From assembly GCA_947627115.1 (NCBI GenBank), contig CANQUQ010000025.1, forward strand, positions 1 through 32,519: a DNA stretch of 32,519 nt, read 5' to 3'. Positions 8,515 to 16,227 of the stretch are shown here, piece by piece. A model generated the notes under the pieces. It searched no databases and was not told the DNA's origin. It saw nothing but the letters and a program-made list of their open reading frames with translations. How positions within the stretch are numbered: position 1 is the stretch's first letter; each line of letters starts with the position of its first letter. A program made the position numbers and the translations under genes. The stretch comes from an uncultured Acetatifactor sp. (lineage in GTDB: Bacteria > Bacillota > Clostridia > Lachnospirales > Lachnospiraceae).

Positions 8515-9072
8515 ATGGCTCGCAAGGAAACCATAACGATGCAGATGATCCTGGACACGGCGTTCGCCATGACCAGGGAAGAGGGATTTGCCAATGTTAC
8601 GGCCAGAAAGGTGGCGGCCAGGGCCGGCTGTTCTACCCAGCCGATATTCCGCGTATATAAAAATATGGACGAGCTGTGGCAGGCGGTATACGAAAAGGCG
8701 GCCGCATTTTTCGGTGATTATTACAGCCTGTACCCCCGAATGGGGAGAGCTCCCTTTGTCAATCTGGGCATGGCGTATATCGCCTTCGCCAGGGAAGAGG
8801 AGCATTTATTTGAACTGCTGTTCGTGAACAGCGTACCGGGGAAAAAGAGCATGTATGAGCTCCTGAACGGCGGGGAAGGCAACGTGGTCTATGAGATCAA
8901 TCTGGCGAAGGCGGCCGGCTGCGCCGACCCCGGCGATCTCTTTATGAAGATGTGGCTCTTTATCCACGGCGCGGCCTGCATGACGCTGACGGGGGACTAT
9001 GATTTGTCCGACGTGCAGACACTGGAGCTTTTGGAACGCTCGTATCAGGCGTTTGCCTCAGGGAAGCAGTGA
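8515..9072 (+). CDS. TetR/AcrR-family transcriptional regulator
   Basis: The 185-residue protein has a TetR-type N-terminal helix-turn-helix. Residues 10-50 contain ILDTAFAMTREEGF, then TARKVAARAGCS and the recognition helix with IFRVYKN, followed by MDELWQAVYEKA. The C-terminal ligand domain (about 55-185) has no diagnostic sequence and I cannot name a ligand. The frame is open from 8434, but the ATG at 8515 is preferred: AAAGGA lies 9 bases upstream and the protein then starts MARKETITMQ, normal for the family. It has its own promoter and candidate operator. No transporter or enzyme gene lies next to it that would reveal its target; it may regulate only itself or a distant locus. Confidence 0.85.
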   Translation: MARKETITMQMILDTAFAMTREEGFANVTARKVAARAGCSTQPIFRVYKNMDELWQAVYEKAAAFFGDYYSLYPRMGRAPFVNLGMAYIAFAREEEHLFELLFVNSVPGKKSMYELLNGGEGNVVYEINLAKAAGCADPGDLFMKMWLFIHGAACMTLTGDYDLSDVQTLELLERSYQAFASGKQ

Positions 9073-9083
9073 GAAGGTCGGGA

Positions 9084-9127
9084 AAATATTGATTAGTATG
9101 CGTGCCAAAGCACGCCAGGGGTACAAG
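9084..9127 (+). repeat. Leader repeat, copy 1
   Basis: This 44-base unit starts AAATATTGATT and ends AGGGGTACAAG. It contains a hairpin with arms GCGTGC and GCACGC (9100-9115). It matches copy 2, 61 bases downstream, at 40 of 44 positions. Confidence 0.9.
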
Positions 9128-9147
9128 TTTGAAAGTAAACTTTCAAA
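9128..9147 (+). promoter_or_regulatory. Perfect palindrome before rpiR, probable RpiR operator
   Basis: TTTGAAAGT and ACTTTCAAA are exact inverted repeats separated by AA. The site lies 48 bases before the rpiR start codon and between the two leader repeats. A GAAAnnnnnnTTTC-type palindrome is a plausible binding site for a dimeric RpiR/MurR-family regulator, which suggests autoregulation. The binding is inferred; the palindrome is directly visible. Confidence 0.6.
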
Positions 9148-9188
9148 TATTGATTGATATGCGTGCCAAGGCACGCCAGGGGTATAAG
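9145..9188 (+). repeat. Leader repeat, copy 2
   Basis: This second copy of the 44-base unit ends 7 bases before the rpiR start codon and so includes the ribosome-binding region. Its hairpin (9161-9176) is improved to seven pairs, GCGTGCC / GGCACGC with a 2-base centre. The first three bases are shared with the palindrome. Confidence 0.9.
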
Positions 9189-9195
9189 GTATAAA

Positions 9196-10131
9196 ATGAA
9201 AGAACAGTATGACGTGTTGAGCAGAATATCCGAACGGTATCAGAAGATGAGCAAGAGTCACAAGGCCATTGCCGCTTATATTTCCGAGCACTACGAGCAG
9301 GCGGTGTTCATGACTGCCGCCAGGCTGGGGGAGACGCTGGGGGTCAGTGAGTCCACTGTGGTGCGCTTTGCCGACCGCATCGGCTATGAGGGCTACCCGG
9401 AGTTCCAGAAGGCGCTGGAGGAGTGTGTCAAGGGCAAGCTGAACAGTATTCAGAAGATGGATGCCAAGTACGGAAGAAGTTCTCAGTCTGAAGTGCTCAC
9501 CTCCGTGTTGACGGCGGATATCGAAAAGATCCAGCACACCATAGACAATCTGGACCCTGCGGCCTTTGAGTCGGCGGTGAACACCATTCTGGAGGCGAAG
9601 ACCGTGTATATCATGGGATTGCGCAGCAACGAGCCGCTGGCGGAATTTCTGCATTTTTACCTGAATATGGTGAGAGGCGGGGTGGTCCTGCTGAAGACCA
9701 CCAGTGTGAGCGAGACATTTGAACAGATGATCCGCATTCATGAGAAGGACTGTTTTATCGGCATCAGCTTTCCGCGATACTCCATGCGCACCCTGAAGGC
9801 CATGGAGTTTGCGAACGACAGGAATGCCAAGGTGATCGCCATCACCGATTCCACCCACTCGCCAATGAGCCTGTATTCCTCCTGCAATCTGCTCGCCAGG
9901 AGCGATATGGTCTCCATCGTGGATTCCCTGGTGGCGCCTTTGAGCGTCATCAATGCCCTGGTGGTGGCCCTTTGCCTGAAATGTCCTCAGGAAGTGAGAA
10001 AGAATCTGGAAATGCTGGAGGATACCTGGAACAATTATCAGGTATATCTGAATGATGAGATCAATTTCATAGACGATGAACCGATCCTCAATTATTCCCT
10101 CCGAAAGGAACAGGATGAAAAAGGAAAATAG
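9196..10131 (+). CDS. MurR/RpiR-family transcriptional regulator with SIS domain
   Basis: The 311-residue protein has an N-terminal HTH_6 domain (about residues 1-77), with KSHKAIAAYISEHY, the helix pair ARLGETLGVSESTVVRFADRIGYEGYPEF, and a linker. A SIS (sugar isomerase) fold follows at about 120-270, with TVYIMGLRSNEPLAEFLHFYL and the phosphosugar-loop segment ISFPRYSMRT near the middle. Family members sense phosphosugars and control sugar or amino-sugar catabolism. The frame is open from 9154, but the ATG at 9196 is chosen: AAGG lies upstream and the family N-terminus begins there. It sits behind a duplicated leader with a palindrome. The end overlaps baiN by 17 bases. No sugar genes adjoin it, so its effector is unknown. 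Confidence 0.9.
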   Translation: MKEQYDVLSRISERYQKMSKSHKAIAAYISEHYEQAVFMTAARLGETLGVSESTVVRFADRIGYEGYPEFQKALEECVKGKLNSIQKMDAKYGRSSQSEVLTSVLTADIEKIQHTIDNLDPAAFESAVNTILEAKTVYIMGLRSNEPLAEFLHFYLNMVRGGVVLLKTTSVSETFEQMIRIHEKDCFIGISFPRYSMRTLKAMEFANDRNAKVIAITDSTHSPMSLYSSCNLLARSDMVSIVDSLVAPLSVINALVVALCLKCPQEVRKNLEMLEDTWNNYQVYLNDEINFIDDEPILNYSLRKEQDEKGK

Positions 10132-11398
10132 AGTGCTGATCGTGGGCGGCGGCGCGGCGGGCATGATGGCAGCGGTGGCGGCGGCCGACAGTGGCGCGTC
10201 GGTATGTCTGGTGGAGAGAAATGAAAAGCTTGGGAAAAAGCTGTTCCTCACGGGGAAGGGCCGCTGCAATGTGACCAATGCCGCCGATATGGACACGTTG
10301 TTCGACAGTGTCTGTACCAACAGGAAATTTCTGTACAGCGCCTTTTACGATTTTGACAATCAGGCCATGATGGACTGGCTGAACAAGGCGGGGTGTCCCT
10401 TGAAGACGGAGCGGGGCAACAGGGTCTTTCCCGTTTCGGATCACTCTTCGGATGTGATTGCCGCGTTTGGGAGGGAGCTGCGCAAGAGAAATGTGGAGAT
10501 CCTGCTGAACACCAGGGCGGAGAGCCTGGTGTTCCGGGAGCCGGACGGTATATTCCCCGAAGTGCAGACAAAGCAGGTGGCGGGCGTGCGCCTTGCAGAC
10601 GGGCGGATGCTGGAGGCGGATGCGGTGGTGGTCTGTACGGGCGGCCTTTCTTATCCTTCTACCGGATCCACGGGGGACGGATACCGGCTGGCGGAGGAGG
10701 CGGGACATAAGATCCAGGAGTGCAGTCCCTCGCTGGTGCCCTTTCATGTGCGAGAATCCTGGTGCAGACAGCTTATGGGACTTTCCCTGAGAAATGTGGA
10801 AGCCAGGCTTGTCTGCGGGGGAAGAGAATGCTACCGCGGCTTCGGGGAGCTCCTGTTCACGCATTTCGGTGTCAGCGGTCCGCTGATCCTGACGGCCAGC
10901 AGCTTTTATGACAGGAAAGCCCTCTTCCGTGACACCGTACTGTATATCGATCTGAAGCCGGCCATGAATCCGGAGCAGCTTGACAGGCGTCTGCTGCGGG
11001 ATTTCGAGGAGAATAAGAACAGGCGGTTCCGGAATGCCCTGAGCGCGCTGTTCCCCGCCAAGCTGATACCGGTCATGGTGGAACTTTCGGGTATAGATCC
11101 CGAAAAAAGGGTGCATGAGATCACCAGGGAAGAGCGGAGGAATTTTGCCGCGCTGATCGGGAATCTGCCGCTGACGGTGACCGGGACCGGAAGCTACGCG
11201 GAGGCGGTCATTACAAGAGGCGGCGTCTCGGTAAAGGAGATCGATCCCTCCACCATGGAATCCAGGAAGGCGAAGGGACTGTTCTTTGCAGGGGAGGTAC
11301 TGGATCTGGACGCTCTGACGGGAGGCTTTAACCTGCAGATCGCGTGGTCCACCGGACATCTGGCCGGAAGCAGATGCGGCGAAAGGAGATCAATATGA
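10115..11398 (+). CDS. BaiN/RdsA-family (HI0933-like) FAD-dependent oxidoreductase
   Basis: The 427-residue flavoprotein starts with the Rossmann motif VLIVGGGAAGMMAAVAAA (glycines at 11-13 and 16), followed by ERNEKLGKKLFLTGKGRCNVTNA, which is diagnostic of the HI0933/BaiN family. A central segment has CTGGLSYPSTGSTGDGY, and the C-terminus carries the second FAD motif GLFFAGEVLDLDALTGGFNLQIAWSTGHLAG. Members include BaiN, proposed to reduce bile-acid intermediates, but most are housekeeping flavoproteins of unknown substrate, so bile-acid activity should not be assumed here. The ATG at 10115 follows AAAGGA and lies within the 3' end of rpiR. The stop overlaps the cmk ATG by 4 bases, so translation is probably coupled through the whole run. 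Confidence 0.88.
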   Translation: MKKENRVLIVGGGAAGMMAAVAAADSGASVCLVERNEKLGKKLFLTGKGRCNVTNAADMDTLFDSVCTNRKFLYSAFYDFDNQAMMDWLNKAGCPLKTERGNRVFPVSDHSSDVIAAFGRELRKRNVEILLNTRAESLVFREPDGIFPEVQTKQVAGVRLADGRMLEADAVVVCTGGLSYPSTGSTGDGYRLAEEAGHKIQECSPSLVPFHVRESWCRQLMGLSLRNVEARLVCGGRECYRGFGELLFTHFGVSGPLILTASSFYDRKALFRDTVLYIDLKPAMNPEQLDRRLLRDFEENKNRRFRNALSALFPAKLIPVMVELSGIDPEKRVHEITREERRNFAALIGNLPLTVTGTGSYAEAVITRGGVSVKEIDPSTMESRKAKGLFFAGEVLDLDALTGGFNLQIAWSTGHLAGSRCGERRSI

Positions 11399-12078
11399 GT
11401 TTTAATGTAGCCATAGACGGGCCTGCCGGAGCAGGCAAGAGCACCATCGCAAAGGCCGTGGCGAAACGGCTGGGATATATCTATGTGGACACCGGAGCCA
11501 TGTATCGGGCAATGGCTCTCTACATGCTGCGGAAGGGCGTGAACCCGGCAGATACGGAGGCCGTGGTAAAGAGCTGCGGCGGTGCGGACATCACCATACG
11601 TTATGAGGATGGCGTGCAGGTAGTATATCTGAACGGGGAAAATGTGAATGCCTTCCTGCGAACGGAGGAAGTGGGCAATGCGACCTCCGTAGTGAGCGTC
11701 ATCCCGCAGGTGCGCGCAAAGCTGGTGGAACTGCAGCAGGCTTTGGCGGCGGAGAACGACTGTATTATGGACGGACGTGACATCGGCACCTGCGTGCTGC
11801 CCGACGCGCAGCTGAAGATCTACCTGACGGCGGACAGCGAGGTCAGGGCAAAGCGCCGTTACGACGAGCTGACTGCAAAGGGGCAGGCATGTGACCTGAA
11901 GAAGATACAGGCAGACATCGAGGAGCGCGATTACCGGGATATGCACAGGGAGACCTCGCCGCTGACGCAGGCGAAGGACGCAGTTAAGGTGGACACCTCC
12001 GAAATGAGCATCGATGAGGTGATCGGGCGGCTGATGGAGTTGTGCAGGGAGAGGAAGACGGCATGGAGACAAGGTTAG
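11395..12078 (+). CDS. cmk: Cytidylate kinase (CMP/dCMP kinase)
   Basis: The 227-residue enzyme has the P-loop GPAGAGKST at residues 9-17, the CMP-binding VDTGAMYRAMALY, the catalytic/nucleotide segment DGRDIGTCVLPDA, and the lid region KRRYDELTAKGQ followed by RDYRDMHRETSPL. It phosphorylates CMP and dCMP for nucleic-acid synthesis in the cytoplasm. The frame is open from 11344; the ATG at 11395 is chosen because it follows AAAGGAG and gives MSFNVAIDGP. Its 3' end overlaps ispH by 16 bases. The order cmk-ispH-rpsA is widely conserved in Clostridia. Confidence 0.97.
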   Translation: MSFNVAIDGPAGAGKSTIAKAVAKRLGYIYVDTGAMYRAMALYMLRKGVNPADTEAVVKSCGGADITIRYEDGVQVVYLNGENVNAFLRTEEVGNATSVVSVIPQVRAKLVELQQALAAENDCIMDGRDIGTCVLPDAQLKIYLTADSEVRAKRRYDELTAKGQACDLKKIQADIEERDYRDMHRETSPLTQAKDAVKVDTSEMSIDEVIGRLMELCRERKTAWRQG

Positions 12079-12911
12079 CGGAATGTCTTGGCTTTTGCTT
12101 CGGAGTCAGACGTGCGGTCGATACCGTGTATGAGCAGATAAAAACAGGGAAGACTATATACACTTACGGCGCCATCGTGAACAATGAGGAAGTGGTGCGG
12201 GAGCTGAGCGGGCTGGGCGTAAAGGTGATCGAATCCAAGGAAGAGCTGGAAAAGCTCGACCGGGGCAGCGTCATCATCCGCGCCCACGGCGTTCCTGAGG
12301 AAATATACCGGATATTGGAGGAGAAGGGGCTGGAATGCATCGATGCCACATGTCCCTTTGTGAAAAGGATCCATAAGATCGTGCAGCAGGCAGGCAGCGA
12401 CGGAAATCATGTGGTGATCATCGGCAATGCGGGCCATCCTGAGGTGGAAGGCATCGTCGGCTGGTGCAGCGGAGGCGTCACCGTGCTGGAGGAGCCGGAG
12501 GATGCGGAAAAATTTGTTCCGCCCCACGGGGAAAAGCTCTGTGTGGTCTCTCAAACGACATATAACTACAATAAATTTCATTATATAGTTGAAATTTTTG
12601 AGAAAAAAGGTTACAATAGTACTGTTGTAAATACCATATGTAATGCGACGGAGGAACGTCAGCGTTCGGCGAGAGCCCTTGCCGCGGAAGCTGACGTGAT
12701 GATCGTAATAGGAGGCAGGCACAGCTCCAATACCAGAAAGCTGTATGATATATGCAGGGAGGAGTGTGCGGAGACCTATTTTATACAGACACTGGATGAC
12801 TTGCATTTAGAACTACCTAAAGCTGTTCGACTGGTGGGTATTACTGCGGGGGCTTCCACCCCAAACAAATTAATTGAGGAGGTTCAAAATTATGTCAGAA
12901 TTAACTTTTGA
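12063..12911 (+). CDS. ispH: 4-hydroxy-3-methylbut-2-enyl diphosphate reductase
   Basis: The 282-residue enzyme performs the last step of the MEP isoprenoid pathway, reducing HMBPP to IPP and DMAPP. The three Fe-S cysteines are present: Cys12 in GFCFGVRRA, Cys97 in DATCPFV and Cys193 in NTICNATEERQ. Also visible are the substrate-contact residues His75 (AHGVPEE), His125 and Glu127 (AGHPEVEG) and Thr166. The frame opens at 12042; the ATG at 12063 gives the standard start METRLAECLGFCFGVRRAV. The last 20 bases overlap the rpsA start. In some Clostridia ispH and rpsA are fused; here they are separate but overlapping, consistent with coupled translation. Electrons may come from reduced ferredoxin or flavodoxin. 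Confidence 0.97.
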   Translation: METRLAECLGFCFGVRRAVDTVYEQIKTGKTIYTYGAIVNNEEVVRELSGLGVKVIESKEELEKLDRGSVIIRAHGVPEEIYRILEEKGLECIDATCPFVKRIHKIVQQAGSDGNHVVIIGNAGHPEVEGIVGWCSGGVTVLEEPEDAEKFVPPHGEKLCVVSQTTYNYNKFHYIVEIFEKKGYNSTVVNTICNATEERQRSARALAAEADVMIVIGGRHSSNTRKLYDICREECAETYFIQTLDDLHLELPKAVRLVGITAGASTPNKLIEEVQNYVRINF

Positions 12912-14034
12912 ACAAATGTTGGAAGAATCTATCAAGACAATACATTCAGGAGAGGTAGTCGAGGGTACGGTCATAGATGTCAAGCCGGAAGAGATCGTGT
13001 TGAACATCGGATACAAGTCCGACGGTATTCTTACGAGGAACGAATACACGAACGATCCCAATGTAAATCTGACTGAGGTGGTGAAGCCCGGCGACACCAT
13101 GGAGGTAAAAGTCCTGAAGGTAAATGACGGCGAGGGACAGGTGGTGCTGACTTACAAGCGCCTGGCTGCGGACAGAGGAAATAAGAGGATAGAAGAGGCC
13201 TATAATAATAAAGAGGTGCTGAAGGCAACGGTGTCGCAGGTATTGGAGGGCGGTCTGAGCGTTATCGTGGACGAGGTGAGGATATTTATTCCCGCCAGCC
13301 TGGTATCTGACACCTACGAAAAGGACCTGTCCAAGTATGCCGGACAGGAGATTGAGTTCGTTATCAGTGAGTACAATCCCAAGAGGAGAAGATACATCGG
13401 CGACCGCAGACAGCTTGTCGCTGCAAAGAAGGCGGAGCTTCAGAAAGAGCTGTTCGAAAGGATCAAAGAAGGAGATGTCGTGGAAGGCACTGTGAAGAAC
13501 GTTACCGATTTCGGTGCCTTTATCGACCTGGGAGGAGTCGACGGTCTTCTGCATATTTCCGAGATGTCCTGGGGAAGAGTGGAGCATCCCAAGAAGGTAT
13601 TTAAGGTGGGCGATAAGCTGAATGTTCTCATCAAGGAGATCAGCGGTTCCAAGGTCGCTCTCTCCCTGAAATTCGACGACTCCAATCCCTGGAAAAATGC
13701 GGCGGACAAGTATGCAGCAGGCAATGTGGTGACCGGAAAGGTCGCAAGAATGACAGACTTTGGCGCTTTCGTGGAATTGGAGCCCGGTGTGGACGCTCTG
13801 CTCCATGTATCTCAGATCGCCAAGGAGCACATAGAAAAGCCTTCCGACGTGCTCAGCGTGGGGCAGGAAGTTACCGCAAAGGTAGTTGATTTTAACGAGG
13901 CGGACAGGAAGATATCCCTGAGCATCAAGGCGTTGCTGAATCCTGAGCCGGCTTCGGGAAAGGATGACGACGAGGATGTGGTCCCCGTTGACATTGACGC
14001 TGTGATCGCGTCTCAGGAGGATGAGGACGAGTAA
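12892..14034 (+). CDS. rpsA: S1 RNA-binding domain protein (ribosomal protein S1 homologue)
   Basis: The 380-residue protein contains four S1/OB-fold repeats, at about residues 17-86, 103-172, 190-260 and 275-345. The last two have the best motifs: VTDFGAFIDLGGVDGLLHISEMSW and MTDFGAFVELEPGVDALLHVSQIA. The acidic C-terminal tail ends EDEDE. Four repeats, against six in E. coli S1, is typical of Firmicutes homologues such as B. subtilis YpfD, which bind RNA but are not firmly shown to be ribosomal. The ATG at 12892 follows GGAGG with a spacing of 8 bases and lies inside the end of ispH. The codon bias is strong, as expected for a highly expressed gene. Confidence 0.93.
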   Translation: MSELTFEQMLEESIKTIHSGEVVEGTVIDVKPEEIVLNIGYKSDGILTRNEYTNDPNVNLTEVVKPGDTMEVKVLKVNDGEGQVVLTYKRLAADRGNKRIEEAYNNKEVLKATVSQVLEGGLSVIVDEVRIFIPASLVSDTYEKDLSKYAGQEIEFVISEYNPKRRRYIGDRRQLVAAKKAELQKELFERIKEGDVVEGTVKNVTDFGAFIDLGGVDGLLHISEMSWGRVEHPKKVFKVGDKLNVLIKEISGSKVALSLKFDDSNPWKNAADKYAAGNVVTGKVARMTDFGAFVELEPGVDALLHVSQIAKEHIEKPSDVLSVGQEVTAKVVDFNEADRKISLSIKALLNPEPASGKDDDEDVVPVDIDAVIASQEDEDE

Positions 14035-14064
14035 GCTCTGATAAATAAATAGGACGGTGCAGCC

Positions 14065-14841
14065 ATGACATATGATTACGAGTACTTTAAGAGAGAGGTC
14101 CTGGCGCTTACGGCAATTGATCTGAACTGCTACAAGGAAAAGCAGATGAAGCGCCGAATAGACACCTTGATCGCTAAGCACAAGATCGAGGGATACGACA
14201 AATATGTACATGGATTGAAGACGGACAAGGTACTTTTTGAAGAGTTTGTCAACTATATCACCATAAATGTCTCTGAGTTCTACAGAAATCCGGAACAGTG
14301 GGAGCTGATGGATAAGGAGATGATTCCGGAGCTGATAGGAAAGTTCGGCAGGAATCTGAAGGTCTGGAGTGCGGCCTGTTCTACAGGCGACGAGCCGTAT
14401 TCGCTGGTCATGGCGCTGTCAAAGCATCTGCCGCTGAGCAATATCAGGATATTGGCCACCGATCTTGACAAGCAGGTGATCGCGAAGGCAAAGCTTGGAT
14501 TATATTCGGCGAAAAGTATCGCAGCGGTGCCCGCCGATCTGAAGAATAAATATTTTGCGCAGGTGGGCTCATCGTACAAGATATCGAATGAGATTATGTC
14601 CCGTGTGGAATTTAAGGAACACAATCTGCTGAAGGATCCGTACCCTGCGGAGTATCATCTGATCGTCTGCCGAAACGTGCTGATCTATTTCACCGAGGAG
14701 GCCAAGAGGGAAGTGTTCCGCAAGTATTACAGAGCGCTGGCAAGAGGCGGCGTGCTCTTTATCGGCAGTACCGAACAGATCATCGATTACAAGGAGATCG
14801 GATTCGAGAGAAAGAATTCATTTTTTTATCAGAAGCCGTAG
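14065..14841 (+). CDS. cheR: CheR-type protein-glutamate methyltransferase
   Basis: The 258-residue protein has a CheR N-terminal helical domain (about residues 1-70) with NVSEFYRNP at 68-76, and a Rossmann SAM-binding domain with ACSTGDEPYS at 104-113, ILATDLDKQVIAKA, and YHLIVCRNVLIYF near residue 205. It should methylate glutamates in chemoreceptors. No cheB, cheA, receptor or flagellar gene is nearby, so its partners are elsewhere. It is 30 bases after rpsA and has AGGAC upstream, so it may be transcribed with the cmk-ispH-rpsA run. The bidirectional terminator follows 40 bases later. Confidence 0.92.
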   Translation: MTYDYEYFKREVLALTAIDLNCYKEKQMKRRIDTLIAKHKIEGYDKYVHGLKTDKVLFEEFVNYITINVSEFYRNPEQWELMDKEMIPELIGKFGRNLKVWSAACSTGDEPYSLVMALSKHLPLSNIRILATDLDKQVIAKAKLGLYSAKSIAAVPADLKNKYFAQVGSSYKISNEIMSRVEFKEHNLLKDPYPAEYHLIVCRNVLIYFTEEAKREVFRKYYRALARGGVLFIGSTEQIIDYKEIGFERKNSFFYQKP

Positions 14842-14881
14842 CAGCGGTTTCCGCTCCGAGGTATCGTACATAATGCAAATC

Positions 14882-14908
14882 AAAAGGAACCCTGACGGGT
14901 TCCTTTTT
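14882..14908. terminator. Bidirectional Rho-independent terminator between cheR and the minus-strand exonuclease gene
   Basis: AAAAGGAACCC and GGGTTCCTTTT form an 11-base perfect stem around TGAC, with T runs on both strands. It can end transcription of cheR from the left and of the convergent gene from the right. Confidence 0.92.
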
Positions 14909-14950
14909 ACGTGCGGTGCCGCCTTGTGCTGACCGGTATCTCGGTCCTCT

Positions 14951-16054
14951 TTAATAGGTGGACGCCATAATGTTCAGTACGTGAGAGGCATAGTCGGAGA
15001 AAGCCTTGCGGTCCCTCTTCAGATCGTCTGTCAGCTCGAAGAAGAATTCACGGCTTTTGTAGTCCCTTTTGAAGAACGGCTCAAAGAGTATATCCCACTG
15101 CGGAAGATAGCTGGAAAATTTTCTGGTATAGCAGTTCGCGGCCGAAGCGGGGATCCTGTGCTCCTTATCCACAAAGTCGCCGACGGATTTATGAAGAGCT
15201 ACATCCTCCGTTGGCAGATAATAATAGTCCTGGTAATTGGAGTAAAAATATTTCAGCTCCTCCTCATAGATAGGTATCTTGAGGGTGGCCTCTGTACCCT
15301 CGCCCCGGAAAAAGCAGCCGTTCGCGTTCGTCATCACAGGCTTGGGAAGGGGCTGGTCGAGAGCCAGCATGATGATCAGCTCTGCGCGTTGACTGCCGTT
15401 GACATCCCGGTAGCGGTTCGCCTGTACCTTTTTGGCGCGGACCGGCCGGTTGAACAGGTCATAGTAGGCAAGCATGGGCAATATCTCCAGCATGCCCTTC
15501 AGATCGTCGGCGTTGTGAAGGAACAGTGCATTTTCGGAAAATTCAGTGGGGTTCTTTACATAGTCGTGGTAAATGCCGATGAGTTCACCGCCTGAGAACA
15601 CATCCTTGCGGTCGATCCCCAAAAACTGTTCCAGGGTCTTCTGCTTGCAGTTGGGCAGCCTGAGAAAAAATTTGTAGGGAGAAATTCGCCTGTACAGATC
15701 GATGCCCTCAAAGTCATCCAGACTGTGCGGAAGAGAGTACTGTTCGCACTTTTGGGCAATGTAGGGCAGATCAAAGTTATTTCCGTTGAAGTGTACCAGA
15801 TAGCGGTACATCTTTGCAAATTCAAAGAAAGCGTTGAGTATTTCCGGTTCCTGATCGTAATTTTCTGCCATCCACTGTATCGTTCTCCATTTTCCCGCCA
15901 GATAGTAGCAGCAGCCTATCAGATAGAGATAGGAGGATCGGGCAGCAAAGCCTGTGGTCTCAATATCAATGAACAGGACGCGCTCCAGCGGGGCAAGTCT
16001 GTCCAGAGGGTAGGAGATGAAAAAATTTTCAATGGTTTCCTCGGATATTTTCAT
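14951..16054 (-). CDS. YprB-like ribonuclease H-fold (DEDD) exonuclease domain protein
   Basis: The 367-residue protein has the three-motif pattern of DEDD-type exonucleases: Asp30 and Glu32 in FIDIETTG, an Asp in LVHFNGNNFDLPYI, and the HNADDLKGM motif. This matches the YprB RNase H-like family, which is common in Firmicutes and related to DnaQ/polymerase proofreading folds. It has no helicase domain and no identified partner. The C-terminal 150 residues are uncharacterised and rich in Tyr and Phe. It is convergent with cheR and divergent from rnfC, so it is a single-gene unit. The physiological substrate is unknown. Confidence 0.85.
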   Translation of the reverse strand: MKISEETIENFFISYPLDRLAPLERVLFIDIETTGFAARSSYLYLIGCCYYLAGKWRTIQWMAENYDQEPEILNAFFEFAKMYRYLVHFNGNNFDLPYIAQKCEQYSLPHSLDDFEGIDLYRRISPYKFFLRLPNCKQKTLEQFLGIDRKDVFSGGELIGIYHDYVKNPTEFSENALFLHNADDLKGMLEILPMLAYYDLFNRPVRAKKVQANRYRDVNGSQRAELIIMLALDQPLPKPVMTNANGCFFRGEGTEATLKIPIYEEELKYFYSNYQDYYYLPTEDVALHKSVGDFVDKEHRIPASAANCYTRKFSSYLPQWDILFEPFFKRDYKSREFFFELTDDLKRDRKAFSDYASHVLNIMASTY

Positions 16055-16095
16055 GGCAGCCTCCGTAAAAAGGGATTATTGAATGAACTGTAAAC

Positions 16096-16124
16096 ATCAT
16101 AACACAAAAATCAAATAAACAGTA
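16096..16124 (-). promoter_or_regulatory. Possible promoter of the YprB-like gene
   Basis: On the minus strand an extended -10 TGTTATGAT (hexamer at 16096-16101) lies about 45 bases before the start codon. The -35 position 17 bases away reads TACTGT (16119-16124) and is poor. The call rests on the extended -10. Confidence 0.35.
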
Positions 16125-16227
16125 GTATTTTATCGAAAAAAATAGTATATTTATCTTAGGATGATGTGTGCATTTCGACAGACATAGGAAGAACGGAAGG
16201 AATATTTTCGGGAAAGGGAAATGCTGT

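Noticed and set aside
9084..9188. The repeats as a CRISPR array
   Set aside because: There are only two units, each with internal hairpins and a 17-base gap filled by a palindrome; no cas gene is present.
9058..11359. Two minus-strand frames of about 420 codons under rpiR and baiN
   Set aside because: They are shadows of the coding strand with low-complexity His/Arg composition; both + strand genes have clear family motifs.
10115..11398. Bile-acid 7-dehydroxylation function for the BaiN-like protein
   Set aside because: The family is broad and no other bai gene is present; only the flavoprotein family can be supported.
12946..14211. A 421-codon minus-strand frame under rpsA
   Set aside because: It is antisense to an S1-domain gene with strong codon bias, and its sequence is leucine/histidine-rich without a domain.
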